From Alterinioella nitratireducens (GTDB lineage: Bacteria; Pseudomonadota; Alphaproteobacteria; Rhodobacterales; Rhodobacteraceae), in the NCBI RefSeq assembly GCF_013155465.1, contig NZ_JABJVX010000003.1, forward strand, positions 278,186 to 342,185: a stretch of DNA of 64,000 nucleotides. The letters run 5' to 3'. Shown piece after piece: positions 47,734-57,642 of the stretch. The first letter of the stretch is position 1. Each line of letters begins with the position of its first letter. The position numbers and the translations under genes are program-made. The notes below the pieces were generated by a model, which saw only the letters and a program-made list of their open reading frames with translations, was not told the DNA's origin and did no database searches.

Positions 47734-49560
47734 TCAGTTGGCGCCTGCCACCTGCAGCAGCGGCGTCACCCGGCGCACCACGACGCGGCGGTTTTCGCGG
47801 GCGGCCTGCTGCGTTTCGATCAGCAGATCGCTTTCGCCATAGCCCTGCAGGACCATGTTGGCGGGCGAGACGCCGAAATACTCGGAGAGCGCCAGCGCCA
47901 CGGATTCGGCCCGGCGGTCGGAGAGCGCAAGGTTCAGCGCCCGCCCCCCGATCGCGTCGGTATGGCCCTCGATCAGGAACACCTCGCCAGGGTTCTCGGC
48001 GATCAGATCGCGCATGAGCTGGCCAAGCGCGGTCAGTTCCTCGGCCTCGGAGGGCTGGATCGCCGCCGAGCCGGTGGCAAAGGTGACATTGTCGATATTG
48101 ATCGCGGGCGCGAGGTAGCGGACCCGGTCGATATGGCGCACCTGCGCCAGCGAAAAGCCACGCCCCACCTGGGTTTCGGCGGCGAGGACCGCGCGCAGGG
48201 CGGCGACATCGGCGTTGTCGGGGTCAAAGGACGCGGCGGGCGCGCCTTGCGGTTGCGGCAGCGTCGCCAGGTCGACGGCCTCGACAGTGCGCGTGTCGTC
48301 GAACAGAACGGTCTCGGTCCCGTTCGGCGACACCACGATGCGTTTCAGCACGCGCATCTCGGCATTGCGCACGGTCACGGTCTGCGACCCGTCGGGATGG
48401 GTGATGACAGTGCGGGTGGAGCCATCGTCGAAGCGGCGCGTCGTCACCTCGTCACCGGGACGGCGCAGGATGGTGTCATCGTCGCGGATCACCTCCAGGT
48501 TGCCCTGTTGGTCCTGCACGACGACGCGGTCGGGCGCGGTCGAGACGACCTCGCGGTTGCCCGACAGAAGCGCGCCGACGACAAGCCCCGCGCCCGCCGC
48601 GATCAGCCCGCGTTCGAGCGTCGAGAGGCCGTCATCATCATCATCCGTTCCGGCGGTTGCCGGGGGCGTGTCATCCTCGGCAAACTCCTCGTCCGAGCTG
48701 CGCACCTCCTCCGAGGTCACGGTTTCGGTGGTTTCCTCGACCGGATCGGCGTCCTCGGCGGCGGCGGCGGCTTCGGCGGCACCGCCTCCCGCAGCATCCA
48801 TTTCGGCATCCGAGGGTCCGGTCGGGGCGGGCTCTTCGGTTTGCTGCGGTTCTTCCGTCACCTCCGCTTCGGCCTCGGCCTCGGGGGCCTCTGCTTCTGC
48901 CTCGGCCTCGGGGGCCTCTGCTTCTGCCTCGGCTTCAACCTCTGCTTCTGCTTCAACCTCTGCTTCGGCTTCAACCTCTGCTTCGGCTTCAACCTCTGCT
49001 TCGGCTTCCGGTTCTGCCTCACCCTCTGCCTCTGCCTCGGCGTCTTCCATCGCTTCGGCTTCAGCCTCACCCTCGGCTTCGGCTTCGGCTTCCAGCCGTT
49101 CTTCGATTTCAGCCGCGCTCGGGGTTTCGGCGTCGACCTCTGCCTCCGCTTCTGTTTCGACTTCGGCCTCGGCTTCGGGCGCCGCTTCTGCTTCGGCCTC
49201 GGGGGCCGCCTCTGCCTCTGCCTCTGCCTCTGCCTCGGTTTCAACGTCAGCCTCAACCTCTGCTTCGGCTTCAGGCGCCGCTTCCGAGCCTGCTTCTGCT
49301 TCTGCTTCTGCTTCTGCTTCTGCTTCTGCTTCTGCTTCTGCTTCTGCTTCTGCTTCTGCTTCTGCTCCTGCTTCAGCCTCTGCTTCGGCCTCCCCTTCCG
49401 CGCCGTCCAGAAGCGCGGCGCAATCCTCCGCGCTCAGCCCCTCGGCGCATTCCAGCGCGTCGGACAGGATGTCATCCTGGGCAAAGCCGGTGGTCGGAAA
49501 GGGAACGGCCAGCGACAGGCTGGCGACAAGGGCGGTCGTGGTCGAGAGGGATCGGCGCAT
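47734..49560 (-). CDS. OmpA-family protein with a long Glu-Ala repeat
   Basis: 608 residues. A signal peptide (ATALVASLSLAV region, cleaved near AQDD at 28) is followed by DDILSDALECAEGLSAEDCA and then about 200 residues of (Glu-Ala)n with scattered Pro and Val, a membrane-like glycine-rich helix (ERGLIAAGAGLVVGALLSG), a beta-rich middle with RRFDDGSTRTVITHPDGSQ, and a C-terminal OmpA domain (about 484-600: VTFATGSAAIQPSEAEEL, IEGHTDAIGGRALNLALSDR). It would tether the outer membrane to peptidoglycan through a long acidic spacer. Twelve perfect hexamers in the coding DNA suggest variable length. Confidence 0.85.
   Translation of the reverse strand: MRRSLSTTTALVASLSLAVPFPTTGFAQDDILSDALECAEGLSAEDCAALLDGAEGEAEAEAEAGAEAEAEAEAEAEAEAEAEAEAEAEAGSEAAPEAEAEVEADVETEAEAEAEAEAAPEAEAEAAPEAEAEVETEAEAEVDAETPSAAEIEERLEAEAEAEGEAEAEAMEDAEAEAEGEAEPEAEAEVEAEAEVEAEAEVEAEAEVEAEAEAEAPEAEAEAEAPEAEAEAEVTEEPQQTEEPAPTGPSDAEMDAAGGGAAEAAAAAEDADPVEETTETVTSEEVRSSDEEFAEDDTPPATAGTDDDDDGLSTLERGLIAAGAGLVVGALLSGNREVVSTAPDRVVVQDQQGNLEVIRDDDTILRRPGDEVTTRRFDDGSTRTVITHPDGSQTVTVRNAEMRVLKRIVVSPNGTETVLFDDTRTVEAVDLATLPQPQGAPAASFDPDNADVAALRAVLAAETQVGRGFSLAQVRHIDRVRYLAPAINIDNVTFATGSAAIQPSEAEELTALGQLMRDLIAENPGEVFLIEGHTDAIGGRALNLALSDRRAESVALALSEYFGVSPANMVLQGYGESDLLIETQQAARENRRVVVRRVTPLLQVAGAN
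49291..49362. repeat. Hexanucleotide microsatellite, 12 perfect TGCTTC copies
   Basis: TGCTTC is repeated twelve times without a break, inside the OmpA-family gene. On the coding strand each unit adds Glu-Ala, so slippage would change length in frame. Interrupted versions of the repeat fill 48860-49290. Confidence 0.95.
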
Positions 49561-49727
49561 CTGGGGCCTCCTTCATGTTGATCTCGGTTCGCGGGATCAA
49601 CGGCCATGGATACGCAAGGGTTCCCGCGCCGGACCTGCACCGGCGGGTTTTCGCCAGCCGCCCCGGACGCAAACAGGTCGCCCCCGGCACTCGGAGGCGG
49701 CCCGCGCGGTCCCGGTTCAGGACGGGA

Positions 49728-50210
49728 TCAGTAGTTGTATTCGGTGATGATCAATTGCGCCGGGTTGTTGGAGCTGCGGTTGTAGCTGCCGGTCCAGATA
49801 TCATATTGCCCCGACATCGGGTTGGTGAAGACGATGGCCGAATTGAAGCCGCGATAATCGTCATTGTAGTACCACGAGCCATCGGGCGCATTCACCACCA
49901 GGATCGGGTCGACATTTGACCGCGCCTCAAGCGCGAAGGTCAGCCGTCCGGTGGGCGACGTGCCCTGGTATTGCAGCCGGAAATCTGGCCGCGACACCAC
50001 CCACCCCGCACCTAGGTAGGGGCTGCAATCGGCCAGGTTCACCCGCCCGCCGGCGGTCAGGTTGCGCACGTAAGGGTCAGGCAGGAATCCGGCCTGAAGG
50101 CTTTGCTGGCCGAACACGGTCGGATTGTTCCAGTTCGGACAGGCAAGAGCCTGTCCCGCCCCCACAAGGCCGATGGCGAAGGCCAGGGTGGCAAAAAGGC
50201 GTTTGATCAT
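49728..50210 (-). CDS. Secreted protein of unknown function (Rhodobacterales family)
   Basis: 160 residues with signal peptide (FATLAFAIGLVGAGQALA). Four Cys-containing and aromatic-rich stretches follow: CPNWNNPTVFGQQSLQAGF, LADCSPYLGAGWVVSRPDF and LVVNAPDGSWYYNDDYRGF. The last is a Asn-Asp motif repeated across a family of periplasmic proteins in this order that are sometimes named peptidase S1, but I see no serine protease triad. Function unknown. Confidence 0.75.
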   Translation of the reverse strand: MIKRLFATLAFAIGLVGAGQALACPNWNNPTVFGQQSLQAGFLPDPYVRNLTAGGRVNLADCSPYLGAGWVVSRPDFRLQYQGTSPTGRLTFALEARSNVDPILVVNAPDGSWYYNDDYRGFNSAIVFTNPMSGQYDIWTGSYNRSSNNPAQLIITEYNY

Positions 50211-50581
50211 GACGTATCTCCCTGGTCAAAAACAATTCTTGTGATCCCGCTTATCGGGCGGGTTCGGGTTAAGTTACCAAACTCCCGGCAAAAAATCCAA
50301 GTGAAGCGTGCAGCATGCCGCAACGAAAAACCGGTTTGGTGTGCGAATCCCCACAAGCCTCCCGCGGCGCGCGATCCCTGCCACAGGTCTTAAGTTTCGA
50401 TAAAGTTTCCCGGTATTGTCACCAATCCCGCCCGGCACCTGCTGATTGTCACGCGCGCGTGGCCGTGGAGGCCGGAAATAGCCGCGCTTTCCTTAAAGAA
50501 ATTGCGCATTCTCCCCGTTTCTGTGCCATAGTCGCGGGCCACAAAGACCCGAAAAACCGCCCCTGATACGAGTGTCCCATC
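50211..50581. other. 371-base intergenic region
   Basis: Gap between divergent genes, clearly lower in GC than its surroundings. It would hold the promoters of the secreted protein and of the plus-strand gene; near 50505 TTGCGC and, further on, CATAGT are weak candidates. I see no tRNA, stable hairpin or short gene. Confidence 0.5.
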
Positions 50582-51541
50582 ATGCCCGATCCGACCCCCG
50601 CCAACGCCCCCACCCGTCCGACCCGCGCCGACTGGCAGGCGCGCATGGTGGAGATCGGCAAGATGCACGGGTTTTTTGAGCGTCTGGGGGCCGATCACCA
50701 TGCGCTCTACGTGCAGGAAGGCAACACGCTGCTGGTCACGTTCGACGAGGTCGCGCGCGTCATCGACAAGGGCGAGGATGCGCTGCCGGTGGGATTCGAG
50801 GCGGTCAAGAAACGCGAATGGTCGATGCTCAGCATCCTGGCCGAGGGGCGCAGCTGGTTCCGCGACCCTGGCCTCTACCGCTTTTTCGACAAGCTGGTCG
50901 ATGAAGGGTTTTTCGACAGTTTCGACAAGGTCATCTTCCTGGGCGCAGGCCCGATGTGCGGCCATGCGGCGGCGGCGTTTTCCGTTACCGCGCCAGGGGC
51001 CAAGGTGCTGGCACTGTCGCCTGCCGCCACGCTGGACCGCGCGGCCGCCCCGTTCGAGCTGCGCTTTCGCGCCGCCTGGCGCAAGACTTTCACCGACCGC
51101 TACGGTTATGCCCCCGACATGGTCGAAGGCGCGTCGCAGGCCTTCATCGTCTACGATCCGCTGGAGGTGCTGGACGCCGCCCATGCCGCGCTTTTTCGTG
51201 CAAAAACAACGCAACGGCTGCGCTTTCGCGGCGGCGGCGCCGATATCCTGTCGCTGCTGGAGCCGCACCGCAATCTCGACCGGATGCTGAAAGCCACCGC
51301 CAACAACCGCATGACCCCGCTGCGCTTTGCCCAGATCACCCGGCGGCTGCGCCAGAGCAACCGGCGCTACCTGCTGTCGCTGCTGGCGCGGGCCGAGGAA
51401 CGCGGCGGGCTGAAACTGGCCGCCATTGTCGCGCGGCGCGGGCTGGACGCGACCGGCGCGCCGCATTTCGCGCGCCGCCTGTCCGCGATCGAGGCCAAGA
51501 TGACCGGCGCGCGGGACCAGGTGGCCGTAGCGGGGGAATAG
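50582..51541 (+). CDS. Conserved Rhodobacterales protein of unknown function
   Basis: 319 residues, no signal or membrane helix. From memory, relatives in this order are wrongly named phosphoadenosine phosphosulfate reductase, but the PAPS loop and catalytic cysteine of CysH are absent. Conserved parts are NTLLVTFDEVARVIDKG, ILAEGRSWFRDPGLYRFF, and VIFLGAGPMCGHAAAAFSV, which looks like a nucleotide-binding or nucleophile-elbow loop, then FTDRYGYAPDMVEGASQAFI. An alpha/beta fold is likely. It stands alone. Confidence 0.7.
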   Translation: MPDPTPANAPTRPTRADWQARMVEIGKMHGFFERLGADHHALYVQEGNTLLVTFDEVARVIDKGEDALPVGFEAVKKREWSMLSILAEGRSWFRDPGLYRFFDKLVDEGFFDSFDKVIFLGAGPMCGHAAAAFSVTAPGAKVLALSPAATLDRAAAPFELRFRAAWRKTFTDRYGYAPDMVEGASQAFIVYDPLEVLDAAHAALFRAKTTQRLRFRGGGADILSLLEPHRNLDRMLKATANNRMTPLRFAQITRRLRQSNRRYLLSLLARAEERGGLKLAAIVARRGLDATGAPHFARRLSAIEAKMTGARDQVAVAGE

Positions 51542-51556
51542 CCCCCCGCCCTCGCC

Positions 51557-52276
51557 CTACTTGTTCGGGTCCGGCTGGCCCGGCGGTGCCGCGGGCGTCG
51601 GGTTGCCCGGCATCGGGGCCGCGCCGTCCAGAAGATACCCGGTTTCGCCCTGCAGCGGCGGCTCGGTCGAGATCGAGGTCGGCTCATCGCGGGTGAACTG
51701 TTCACCCTCCTGGATGCCGCCATGATAGATCGCGATCCCGAGCGAGGGCAGATAGGTCAGGTAGTCGATGTAATCGGCGGTGCCGTCATCGGGCGAGGTC
51801 GTCACCACCATCGGCCAGCTTTCATAGGCGCAAGTGCCGATCATGGTCTGGCGCGCGGCCTGCGTCGCCACCGTCACCGTTTCCACGGCGCGCGCGCCAT
51901 CGTCATGCAGCCGCACGGTCGAGCCCGACCAGCTCTGCCCCGCGCTCAGGACCGGCAGGTTCACCGGGCCCACGGCCCAGGTCGTGGCCTCACCGGTCTG
52001 CGGCACGATCATGCCGTTCTGGGTCGACCAGGATTGCAGCACATAGGCCCCGCGCAGGCTGTTGACGCGAAAGCCCGAGCCGTCGTCGAAATTGGTCTCC
52101 TCCTCCATCACCGTGCCGTCGGACAGCAATTCGTAACGGATGTGGAAATCGTTGAAGGTGACATAGATACTGTCGGTGGTGTCGGCGATCGAGGTCGGAC
52201 ACTCGGCCAGGGCCGCGCCAGTGGTGAGGGCCAGGGCCGGCAGGACCGCGGCGGCAATACGCTTTGAGTGAAACAT
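51557..52276 (-). CDS. Secreted protein of unknown function
   Basis: 239 residues. The signal peptide [20 protein letters not shown] is cleaved near residue 24. The mature chain is beta-rich ([39 protein letters not shown]) with few Cys and a Pro-rich C-terminus ending PGQPDPNK. No known domain seen. The start at 52276 is used; the frame extends to a TTG at 52318 without a signal peptide. It converges on the gene at 50582. Confidence 0.72.
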   Translation of the reverse strand: MFHSKRIAAAVLPALALTTGAALAECPTSIADTTDSIYVTFNDFHIRYELLSDGTVMEEETNFDDGSGFRVNSLRGAYVLQSWSTQNGMIVPQTGEATTWAVGPVNLPVLSAGQSWSGSTVRLHDDGARAVETVTVATQAARQTMIGTCAYESWPMVVTTSPDDGTADYIDYLTYLPSLGIAIYHGGIQEGEQFTRDEPTSISTEPPLQGETGYLLDGAAPMPGNPTPAAPPGQPDPNK

Positions 52277-52510
52277 CGGGGGTCTCCTTGCAAAATCCGG
52301 TTTCGGGGGACCGTTCAATATCCCCGGCGCCGGGAATACGGCGCAGGGGCGGACCCGCTTGCATCAGTGTCGCGCGCAATCGGCCATCTGACCAGCCCCT
52401 ATCGCGGGGGCATGACGTATCGGTCCTGCAGCACATCACGGCGCCCCCATGGGTCGCGCGACCGGGACGGAGCGTTCAAGAAACGCCGCCGGGGCAGGCG
52501 TTTGCGCGGG

Positions 52511-52804
52511 TCAGTCCCGCCCGCCACCGGTGCGGATCGTCTTGGTGGTCAGCGCTTCGTAGAACCGCTTGCCGAAAAGACCCAGGAACGCCCCCGCAAT
52601 CAGGGGCAGCGCCCAGACCTGCCCCCAGAGCGCCTGCAGAAGTGCCGCCAGCGCCAGCGCGATCAGCAGGGTCAGCATGTCATACTCGCTCCGCTCCACC
52701 GGGATCGCGATGTCGAACACATCCTCGACCGAGCGTTTGACATGAGGGTCAGCGATCGGCGTCAGATACCCGGCCAACAGGCCCAGAAGAAAGCTCATGA
52801 TCAT
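52511..52804 (-). CDS. Small membrane protein of unknown function
   Basis: 97 residues with two or three hydrophobic segments ([44 protein letters not shown]) and a charged loop with [18 protein letters not shown]. The C-terminus is basic. GAGGA lies 8 bases before ATG 52804; ATG 52798 is an alternative. It is divergent from pyrC. I do not recognise the family. Confidence 0.72.
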   Translation of the reverse strand: MIMSFLLGLLAGYLTPIADPHVKRSVEDVFDIAIPVERSEYDMLTLLIALALAALLQALWGQVWALPLIAGAFLGLFGKRFYEALTTKTIRTGGGRD

Positions 52805-52936
52805 GGCGGTCGTCCTCATCCTTGCAGTCGCGCAGGGGGTATAGCGCGCCCGAAACGGCGGCGAAAGCACGGGAATCGCCGCGCCCGCGCGATTTTGCGC
52901 TTTGCAGGGGGGCTTGCCTCGTGTAACCGGCAGGCC

Positions 52937-53977
52937 ATGACCGACACCCTGACGCTCCGCCGCCCCGATGACTGGCACCTGCATCTGCGCGATGGCGCGA
53001 TGTTGCGGGCCGTCCTGCCCGAAAGCGCCCGCGATTTCGCCCGCGCCATCATCATGCCGAACCTGGTGCCGCCGGTGGTGACGGGGGCGGATGCGGCCCG
53101 CTACCGCGACCGGATCCTCGCCGCCCTGCCCGAGGGCAGCGGTTTCACGCCGCTGATGACGCTCTACCTGACCGAGGAGACCGACCCGGCGGATGTCGCC
53201 GCCGCCCATGCGAACGGCCTGATCACGGCGGTGAAACTCTACCCGGCGGGGGCCACCACGAACTCCGCCTCGGGCGTATCCAATTTCGACAATGTGCGGG
53301 GTGTGCTGGAGACGATGGCCGAGATCGGCCTGCCGCTGTGTTTCCACGGCGAGGTCACCGACCCCAGTGTCGATATCTTCGACCGCGAGGACGTATTCCT
53401 CGACACCGTCCTCGACCCGCTGCGCCGCGCCACGCCGGGGCTGAAGGTGACGCTGGAACATGTCACCACCAGCCAGGGCGTCGATTACATCACCCAGGCC
53501 GACGGAGAGATCGCGGGCACGATCACCACGCATCACCTGATGATCAACCGCAATCATATCCTGGCCGGCGGCATCCGCCCGCATTACTACTGCCTGCCGG
53601 TTGCCAAACGCGCCACCCATCAAGAGGCACTGCGCCGCGCCGCCACCTCGGGCAATCCGCGCTTCTTCCTCGGCACCGATTCTGCCCCGCATCTCGACGC
53701 CGCCAAGGAAACCGCCTGCGGCTGCGCCGGTTGCTTCACCGCGACCAACACGCTCTCCTGTCTCGCCCATGTGTTCGAGGAGGAAGGCGCGCTGGACAGG
53801 CTGGAGGGCTTCACCTCGCTCAACGGTCCCGCCCATTACGGGCTGCCGGCCAATGAGGATACCATCACCCTGGTCAAATCCGCCACGCCCGTCGACTACC
53901 CGGCGCAGATCGCCACGCCCAACGGCCCCGTCACCTTGTTCGATCCCGGCCATCCGCTGTTCTGGCGCGTAACCTGA
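52937..53977 (+). CDS. pyrC: Dihydroorotase (class II)
   Basis: Cyclises carbamoyl aspartate in pyrimidine synthesis. 346 residues with the binuclear metal site: His14/His16 in [10 protein letters not shown], the carboxylated Lys100 in [10 protein letters not shown], His ligands in LCFHGEV and LEHVTT, and the catalytic Asp in FLGTDSAPH. Length matches E. coli PyrC. It is followed by dispersed repeat copy C and then pyrE, forming a pyrimidine pair. Confidence 0.97.
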   Translation: MTDTLTLRRPDDWHLHLRDGAMLRAVLPESARDFARAIIMPNLVPPVVTGADAARYRDRILAALPEGSGFTPLMTLYLTEETDPADVAAAHANGLITAVKLYPAGATTNSASGVSNFDNVRGVLETMAEIGLPLCFHGEVTDPSVDIFDREDVFLDTVLDPLRRATPGLKVTLEHVTTSQGVDYITQADGEIAGTITTHHLMINRNHILAGGIRPHYYCLPVAKRATHQEALRRAATSGNPRFFLGTDSAPHLDAAKETACGCAGCFTATNTLSCLAHVFEEEGALDRLEGFTSLNGPAHYGLPANEDTITLVKSATPVDYPAQIATPNGPVTLFDPGHPLFWRVT

Positions 53978-53980
53978 CCG

Positions 53981-54013
53981 CTTCTTTGTTCCTCAAATAT
54001 CCCCGCCGGAGGC
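53981..54013 (+). repeat. Dispersed CTTCTTTGTTCC element, copy C
   Basis: CTTCTTTGTTCC, two bases, AAATATCCCCGCCGGAGGC, same as copy A except the two spacer bases. It lies between pyrC and pyrE, and GGAGGC may serve as part of the pyrE leader. Confidence 0.85.
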
Positions 54014-54041
54014 TCCCCCGGCTTGCCACATGAGGCTCCGC

Positions 54042-54722
54042 ATGATCCCAAGCAGCTACCCCACCGATTTCGAGATGGCCCGGATGACCGCGCGGATGCT
54101 CTTGGACATCAAGGCCGTGCATTTCAACGCCGACACGCCTTACGTGCATTCCAATGGCAAGGAGGCGCCCACCTATGTCGATTGCCGCAAGCTGATTTCC
54201 TTCCCGCGCATCCGCTCCACGCTGATGGATTTCCTCACCTGCACCTTGATGCGCAAGGCGGGGCTGGAGGCCTTCGATAACGTCGCGGGCGGCGAGACGG
54301 CGGGCATTCCCTTCGCCGCCCTGGTGGCCGAACGCATGGCCCTGCCGATGACCTATGTGCGCAAGAAGCCCAAGGGCCACGGACGAAACGCACAGATCGA
54401 AGGGCAGATGGGCGAAGGCGACCGGGTGGTTCTCATCGAGGACCTGACCACCGATGGCGGATCGAAGCTGGCTTTCGTCGATGCGATCCGCAAGACCGGG
54501 GCGACCTGCGGGCATACGGCGGTGATCTTTTATTACGGCATTTTCGACGAGACCATCCCGCGCCTGGCGGATCATGGCGTCGAACTGCACTACCTCTGTA
54601 CCTGGTGGGACGTGCTGGCCGAGGCCCGCCGCGCGGGCGATTTCGACGATGCGACGCTGGCCTCGGTCGAGGCCTTCCTGGGCGACCCGGACGCCTGGCG
54701 CGCGGCGCGTAACCCGGCCTGA
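54042..54722 (+). CDS. pyrE: Orotate phosphoribosyltransferase
   Basis: Adds PRPP to orotate to form OMP. 226 residues with the PRPP-binding loop [19 protein letters not shown], the catalytic Lys-rich segment [12 protein letters not shown] and the [14 protein letters not shown] strand. ATG 54042 has GAGG upstream; ATG 54030 is also in frame. The C-terminal part is longer than in enterobacteria. The gene sits 64 bases after pyrC, with a repeat between. Confidence 0.94.
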   Translation: MIPSSYPTDFEMARMTARMLLDIKAVHFNADTPYVHSNGKEAPTYVDCRKLISFPRIRSTLMDFLTCTLMRKAGLEAFDNVAGGETAGIPFAALVAERMALPMTYVRKKPKGHGRNAQIEGQMGEGDRVVLIEDLTTDGGSKLAFVDAIRKTGATCGHTAVIFYYGIFDETIPRLADHGVELHYLCTWWDVLAEARRAGDFDDATLASVEAFLGDPDAWRAARNPA

Positions 54723-54736
54723 GTTAACGATTATTA

Positions 54737-54749
54737 CCACAAGATGTGG
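54737..54749. other. Small inverted repeat in the dnaB leader
   Basis: CCACA-AGA-TGTGG lies 190 bases before dnaB. The 217-base leader between pyrE and dnaB also contains TTCTCCACA, which is similar to but does not match a DnaA box. No promoter was convincing. Confidence 0.3.
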
Positions 54750-54939
54750 CCTGCGGCAGACAATGCAGGGCTTGATGTGCTACGCTGCGCCGTGACGTAA
54801 ACGGCAAGGCGGGAGCCGGGACTTGTCCCCAGATTCTCCACAGGAAATGCCGCTTCAACCCTGTCTTAGGGTTTGAGATGCAACCCCCGTTCGGGCTATG
54901 ACCGGGCCGACGGGGCAAAAAAAACAGGGGGCAGAGGGC

Positions 54940-56436
54940 ATGAACCAGATCAGCACGATACCGGGCGAGACCAGCCAAGCCGCTGATACGGCGGAACTTC
55001 CCCATAACGTCGAGGCCGAACAGCAGCTTCTGGGTGCGATTCTCTCCTCCAACGATGTGCTGGACCGGGTCGACGATCTGGTGAAGCCCGATCACTTCTA
55101 CGACCCCGTCCATGCCGACATCTTCGCGCTGGCCTCGGGCCGGATCACCAAGGGGATGCAGACCGACGCCACCACGCTGAAGAACTTCATGGCCGACCAT
55201 CCCGGCCTGAAGGCGCTTGGCGGGGCGGAATACCTGCTGCGGATGCAGCTTTCGGCCATCGCCACCACGGCGGCGCGCGACTATGCGCAGCTGATCCACG
55301 ACCTCGCCCTTCGCCGGTCGCTCATTTCGCTCGGCAAGGACATCGCCGATTCCGCGCAGGCCGTGCGCGATGACAGCACGCCCGACGACCAGATCGTCGA
55401 GGCCGAGGCCAAGCTCTTCCAGCTGGCCTCCACCGGCACCGCCTCGAAGGGCTTCCAGAGCTTCCTGCGCGCGCTGACCGATGCGGTCGATATCGCCAAC
55501 GCCGCCTATAATCGCGGCGGCGGGCTGGCGGGGATTTCCACCGGGCTGGCCGATATGGACAAGATGCTCGGGGGGCTGCATGAAAGCGACCTGCTGATCC
55601 TTGCGGGCCGCCCCTCAATGGGCAAGACCTCGCTGGCGACCAACATCGCCTTCAACGTCGCCAAGGCGTGGAAACGCGGCCAGAAACAAGATGGCAGCGA
55701 AGGCACGATCGAAGGTGGCGTGGTCGGCTTCTTCTCCCTGGAAATGTCGGCGGCACAGCTGGCGCAACGTGTCCTCTCGGAGGCCGCCGAGGTGCCCTCC
55801 GAGCTGATCCGCAAGGGCGACCTGAACGAGGAAGAGTTCCAGCGCTACCTGCGCGCGGCGCAAGACCTCGAGGCCTGCCCGCTCTATATCGACGACACGC
55901 CCGCCCTGCCAATCTCCCAGGTCGCGGCCCGCGCGCGGCGTCTGAAACGCTCGCGCCAGGGGCTGGACCTTCTGATCGTCGACTACCTGCAACTTCTGCG
56001 CGGCACCGGCAAGGCCGACAACCGCGTCAACGAGGTCTCCGAGATCACCCAAGGTCTGAAGGCCATCGCCAAGGAGTTGAACATCCCCGTCATCGCGCTC
56101 AGCCAGCTCTCCCGCCAGGTCGAATCCCGTGAGGACAAGCGCCCGCAACTCTCCGACCTGCGCGAATCCGGCTCGATCGAGCAGGACGCGGATGTGGTCA
56201 TGTTCGTCTATCGCGGCGAGTATTACAAAGAACGCGAGAAACCGGGCGAGGAGAACCTGGAGGCCATGGCGAAATGGCAGCAGGACATGGAGCAGTTGCA
56301 CGGCAAGGCCGAGGTCATCATCGGCAAGCAGCGCCACGGCCCGGTCGGCGCAGTGGAGCTCAGCTTCGAGGGCCGCTTCACCAAGTTCGGCAACCTGGTC
56401 AAGCCCTGGCAACAAGGTGCGGATCAGGGGTTCTGA
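54940..56436 (+). CDS. dnaB: Replicative DNA helicase DnaB
   Basis: Hexameric helicase that unwinds DNA at the replication fork. 498 residues: N-terminal domain (about 20-120, starting LPHNVEAEQQLLGAILSS), a linker, and the RecA-like ATPase with Walker A LAGRPSMGKTS (222-231), FFSLEMSAAQLAQR, Walker B LLIVDYLQLL and the arginine finger region AKEL...SQLSRQVESR. The ATG at 54940 follows GCAGAGG and gives the normal N-terminus. It is followed by an inverted repeat. Confidence 0.97.
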   Translation: MNQISTIPGETSQAADTAELPHNVEAEQQLLGAILSSNDVLDRVDDLVKPDHFYDPVHADIFALASGRITKGMQTDATTLKNFMADHPGLKALGGAEYLLRMQLSAIATTAARDYAQLIHDLALRRSLISLGKDIADSAQAVRDDSTPDDQIVEAEAKLFQLASTGTASKGFQSFLRALTDAVDIANAAYNRGGGLAGISTGLADMDKMLGGLHESDLLILAGRPSMGKTSLATNIAFNVAKAWKRGQKQDGSEGTIEGGVVGFFSLEMSAAQLAQRVLSEAAEVPSELIRKGDLNEEEFQRYLRAAQDLEACPLYIDDTPALPISQVAARARRLKRSRQGLDLLIVDYLQLLRGTGKADNRVNEVSEITQGLKAIAKELNIPVIALSQLSRQVESREDKRPQLSDLRESGSIEQDADVVMFVYRGEYYKEREKPGEENLEAMAKWQQDMEQLHGKAEVIIGKQRHGPVGAVELSFEGRFTKFGNLVKPWQQGADQGF

Positions 56437-56465
56437 GCGCGCGCCCGGTATCACGGTCCGGATCT

Positions 56466-56533
56466 TGAGTATTTGGACCAAGAAGATGGAAAATTTTATT
56501 CAAATTGTCGTATCTTCTTGGCAAAAATACTCA
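56466..56533. terminator. Long inverted repeat after dnaB (dispersed-type hairpin)
   Basis: TGAGTATTT-N3-CCAAGAAGAT at 56466-56487 is complemented by ATCTTCTTGG-N3-AAATACTCA at 56512-56533, with a 24-base AT-rich loop. It separates dnaB from alr. Similar words occur in intergenic gaps across this order (recalled, not checked), so this may be a repeat family acting as terminator. Confidence 0.65.
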
Positions 56534-56598
56534 CGGCGCGACGGGTGCCTCCTCGTGCTGCCTTGACCCCGGCGCGGCAAGGCCCGACTAAGGCCCTC

Positions 56599-57642
56599 AT
56601 GGCGACCGGGCAGCTTCATATTGATCTTGACGCAATCGCGGCCAATTGGGCCGCGCTCGATGCGATGACGGCCGTTGAGACCGCGGCCGTGGTCAAGGCC
56701 GATGGTTATGGCCTGGGTGTCGGCCCGGTGGCGCGGCGTCTGGCACAAGCCGGTGCGCGCCGGTTCTTCGTCGCCATTGCCGAGGAAGGTGTGGCACTGC
56801 GCGAGGCGCTTGGGCCAGGGCCCGAGATCAACGTGTTTTCGGGTCATATGGAGGGCGATTCCGGGCTCATCCATGAGGCCGGTCTGATCCCGATGCTGAA
56901 CAGCCCCGAACAGGCCGCCCGCCACCGCGCCGCGCTGCCGGATGCGCCTTACGGCGTGCAACTCGATAGCGGCATGAACCGGCTCGGGATGGAGCCCGCC
57001 GATTGGGCCGCGACCCGCGGCACGCTCGAGGCCGGTCCCCTGACGCTGGTGATGAGCCACCTGGCCTCCGCCGACGATCCCTCCAGTGCGCAAAACGCCG
57101 ACCAGCTGCGCGTCTTTCGCGAGATGACGGGTGGCACCACCGCGCTACGCAGCCTGGCCGCCACCGGAGGTGTCTTGCTTGGGCCGGACTACCATTTCGA
57201 CCTCTGCCGTCCGGGCATCGGCCTTTACGGCGGCGCGCCCTTCACTGACGCCACCCCCGTCACCCGCCTCTCGCTGCCCGTCATCCAGACCCGGCACCTC
57301 AGGCCCGGCGAAGCGGTCGGCTATTCCGCCACCTGGAGGGCCGATGCCGCCGCCAGAATCGCCACACTCGCCGCCGGATACGCCGACGGCATCCTGCGCG
57401 CGATCAGCGGCCGCGCGCAGGTCTTCGCGGGCGACATCGCCTGCCCCCTCGCGGGCCGCGTCTCGATGGACCTGATCGGGGCCGACATCACCCATCTGGC
57501 AATCTGCCCCGATCACCTCGACCTGATCTGCCCCGCACAGGGCATCGATGACCTGGCCCGCGCGGCGGGCAGCATCGGCTACGAGATCCTCACCGCGCTC
57601 GGCGCCCGCTACACCCGCCACTATACCGGAGCCGCACCATGA
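56599..57642 (+). CDS. alr: Alanine racemase (PLP-dependent)
   Basis: Supplies D-alanine for peptidoglycan. 347 residues: the PLP lysine is Lys33 in [12 protein letters not shown], and the catalytic Tyr lies in VGYSATWR. The N-terminal TIM barrel ([14 protein letters not shown]) and C-terminal beta domain ([20 protein letters not shown]) are complete. ATG 56599 is chosen. It overlaps the mlaE start by four bases, so cell-wall and lipid-transport genes are coupled. Confidence 0.95.
   Translation: MATGQLHIDLDAIAANWAALDAMTAVETAAVVKADGYGLGVGPVARRLAQAGARRFFVAIAEEGVALREALGPGPEINVFSGHMEGDSGLIHEAGLIPMLNSPEQAARHRAALPDAPYGVQLDSGMNRLGMEPADWAATRGTLEAGPLTLVMSHLASADDPSSAQNADQLRVFREMTGGTTALRSLAATGGVLLGPDYHFDLCRPGIGLYGGAPFTDATPVTRLSLPVIQTRHLRPGEAVGYSATWRADAAARIATLAAGYADGILRAISGRAQVFAGDIACPLAGRVSMDLIGADITHLAICPDHLDLICPAQGIDDLARAAGSIGYEILTALGARYTRHYTGAAP

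Noticed and set aside
54760-54939. DnaA boxes or a replication origin before dnaB
   Set aside because: TTCTCCACA and TTGTCCCCA are only near matches, there is no cluster and no AT-rich unwinding region.
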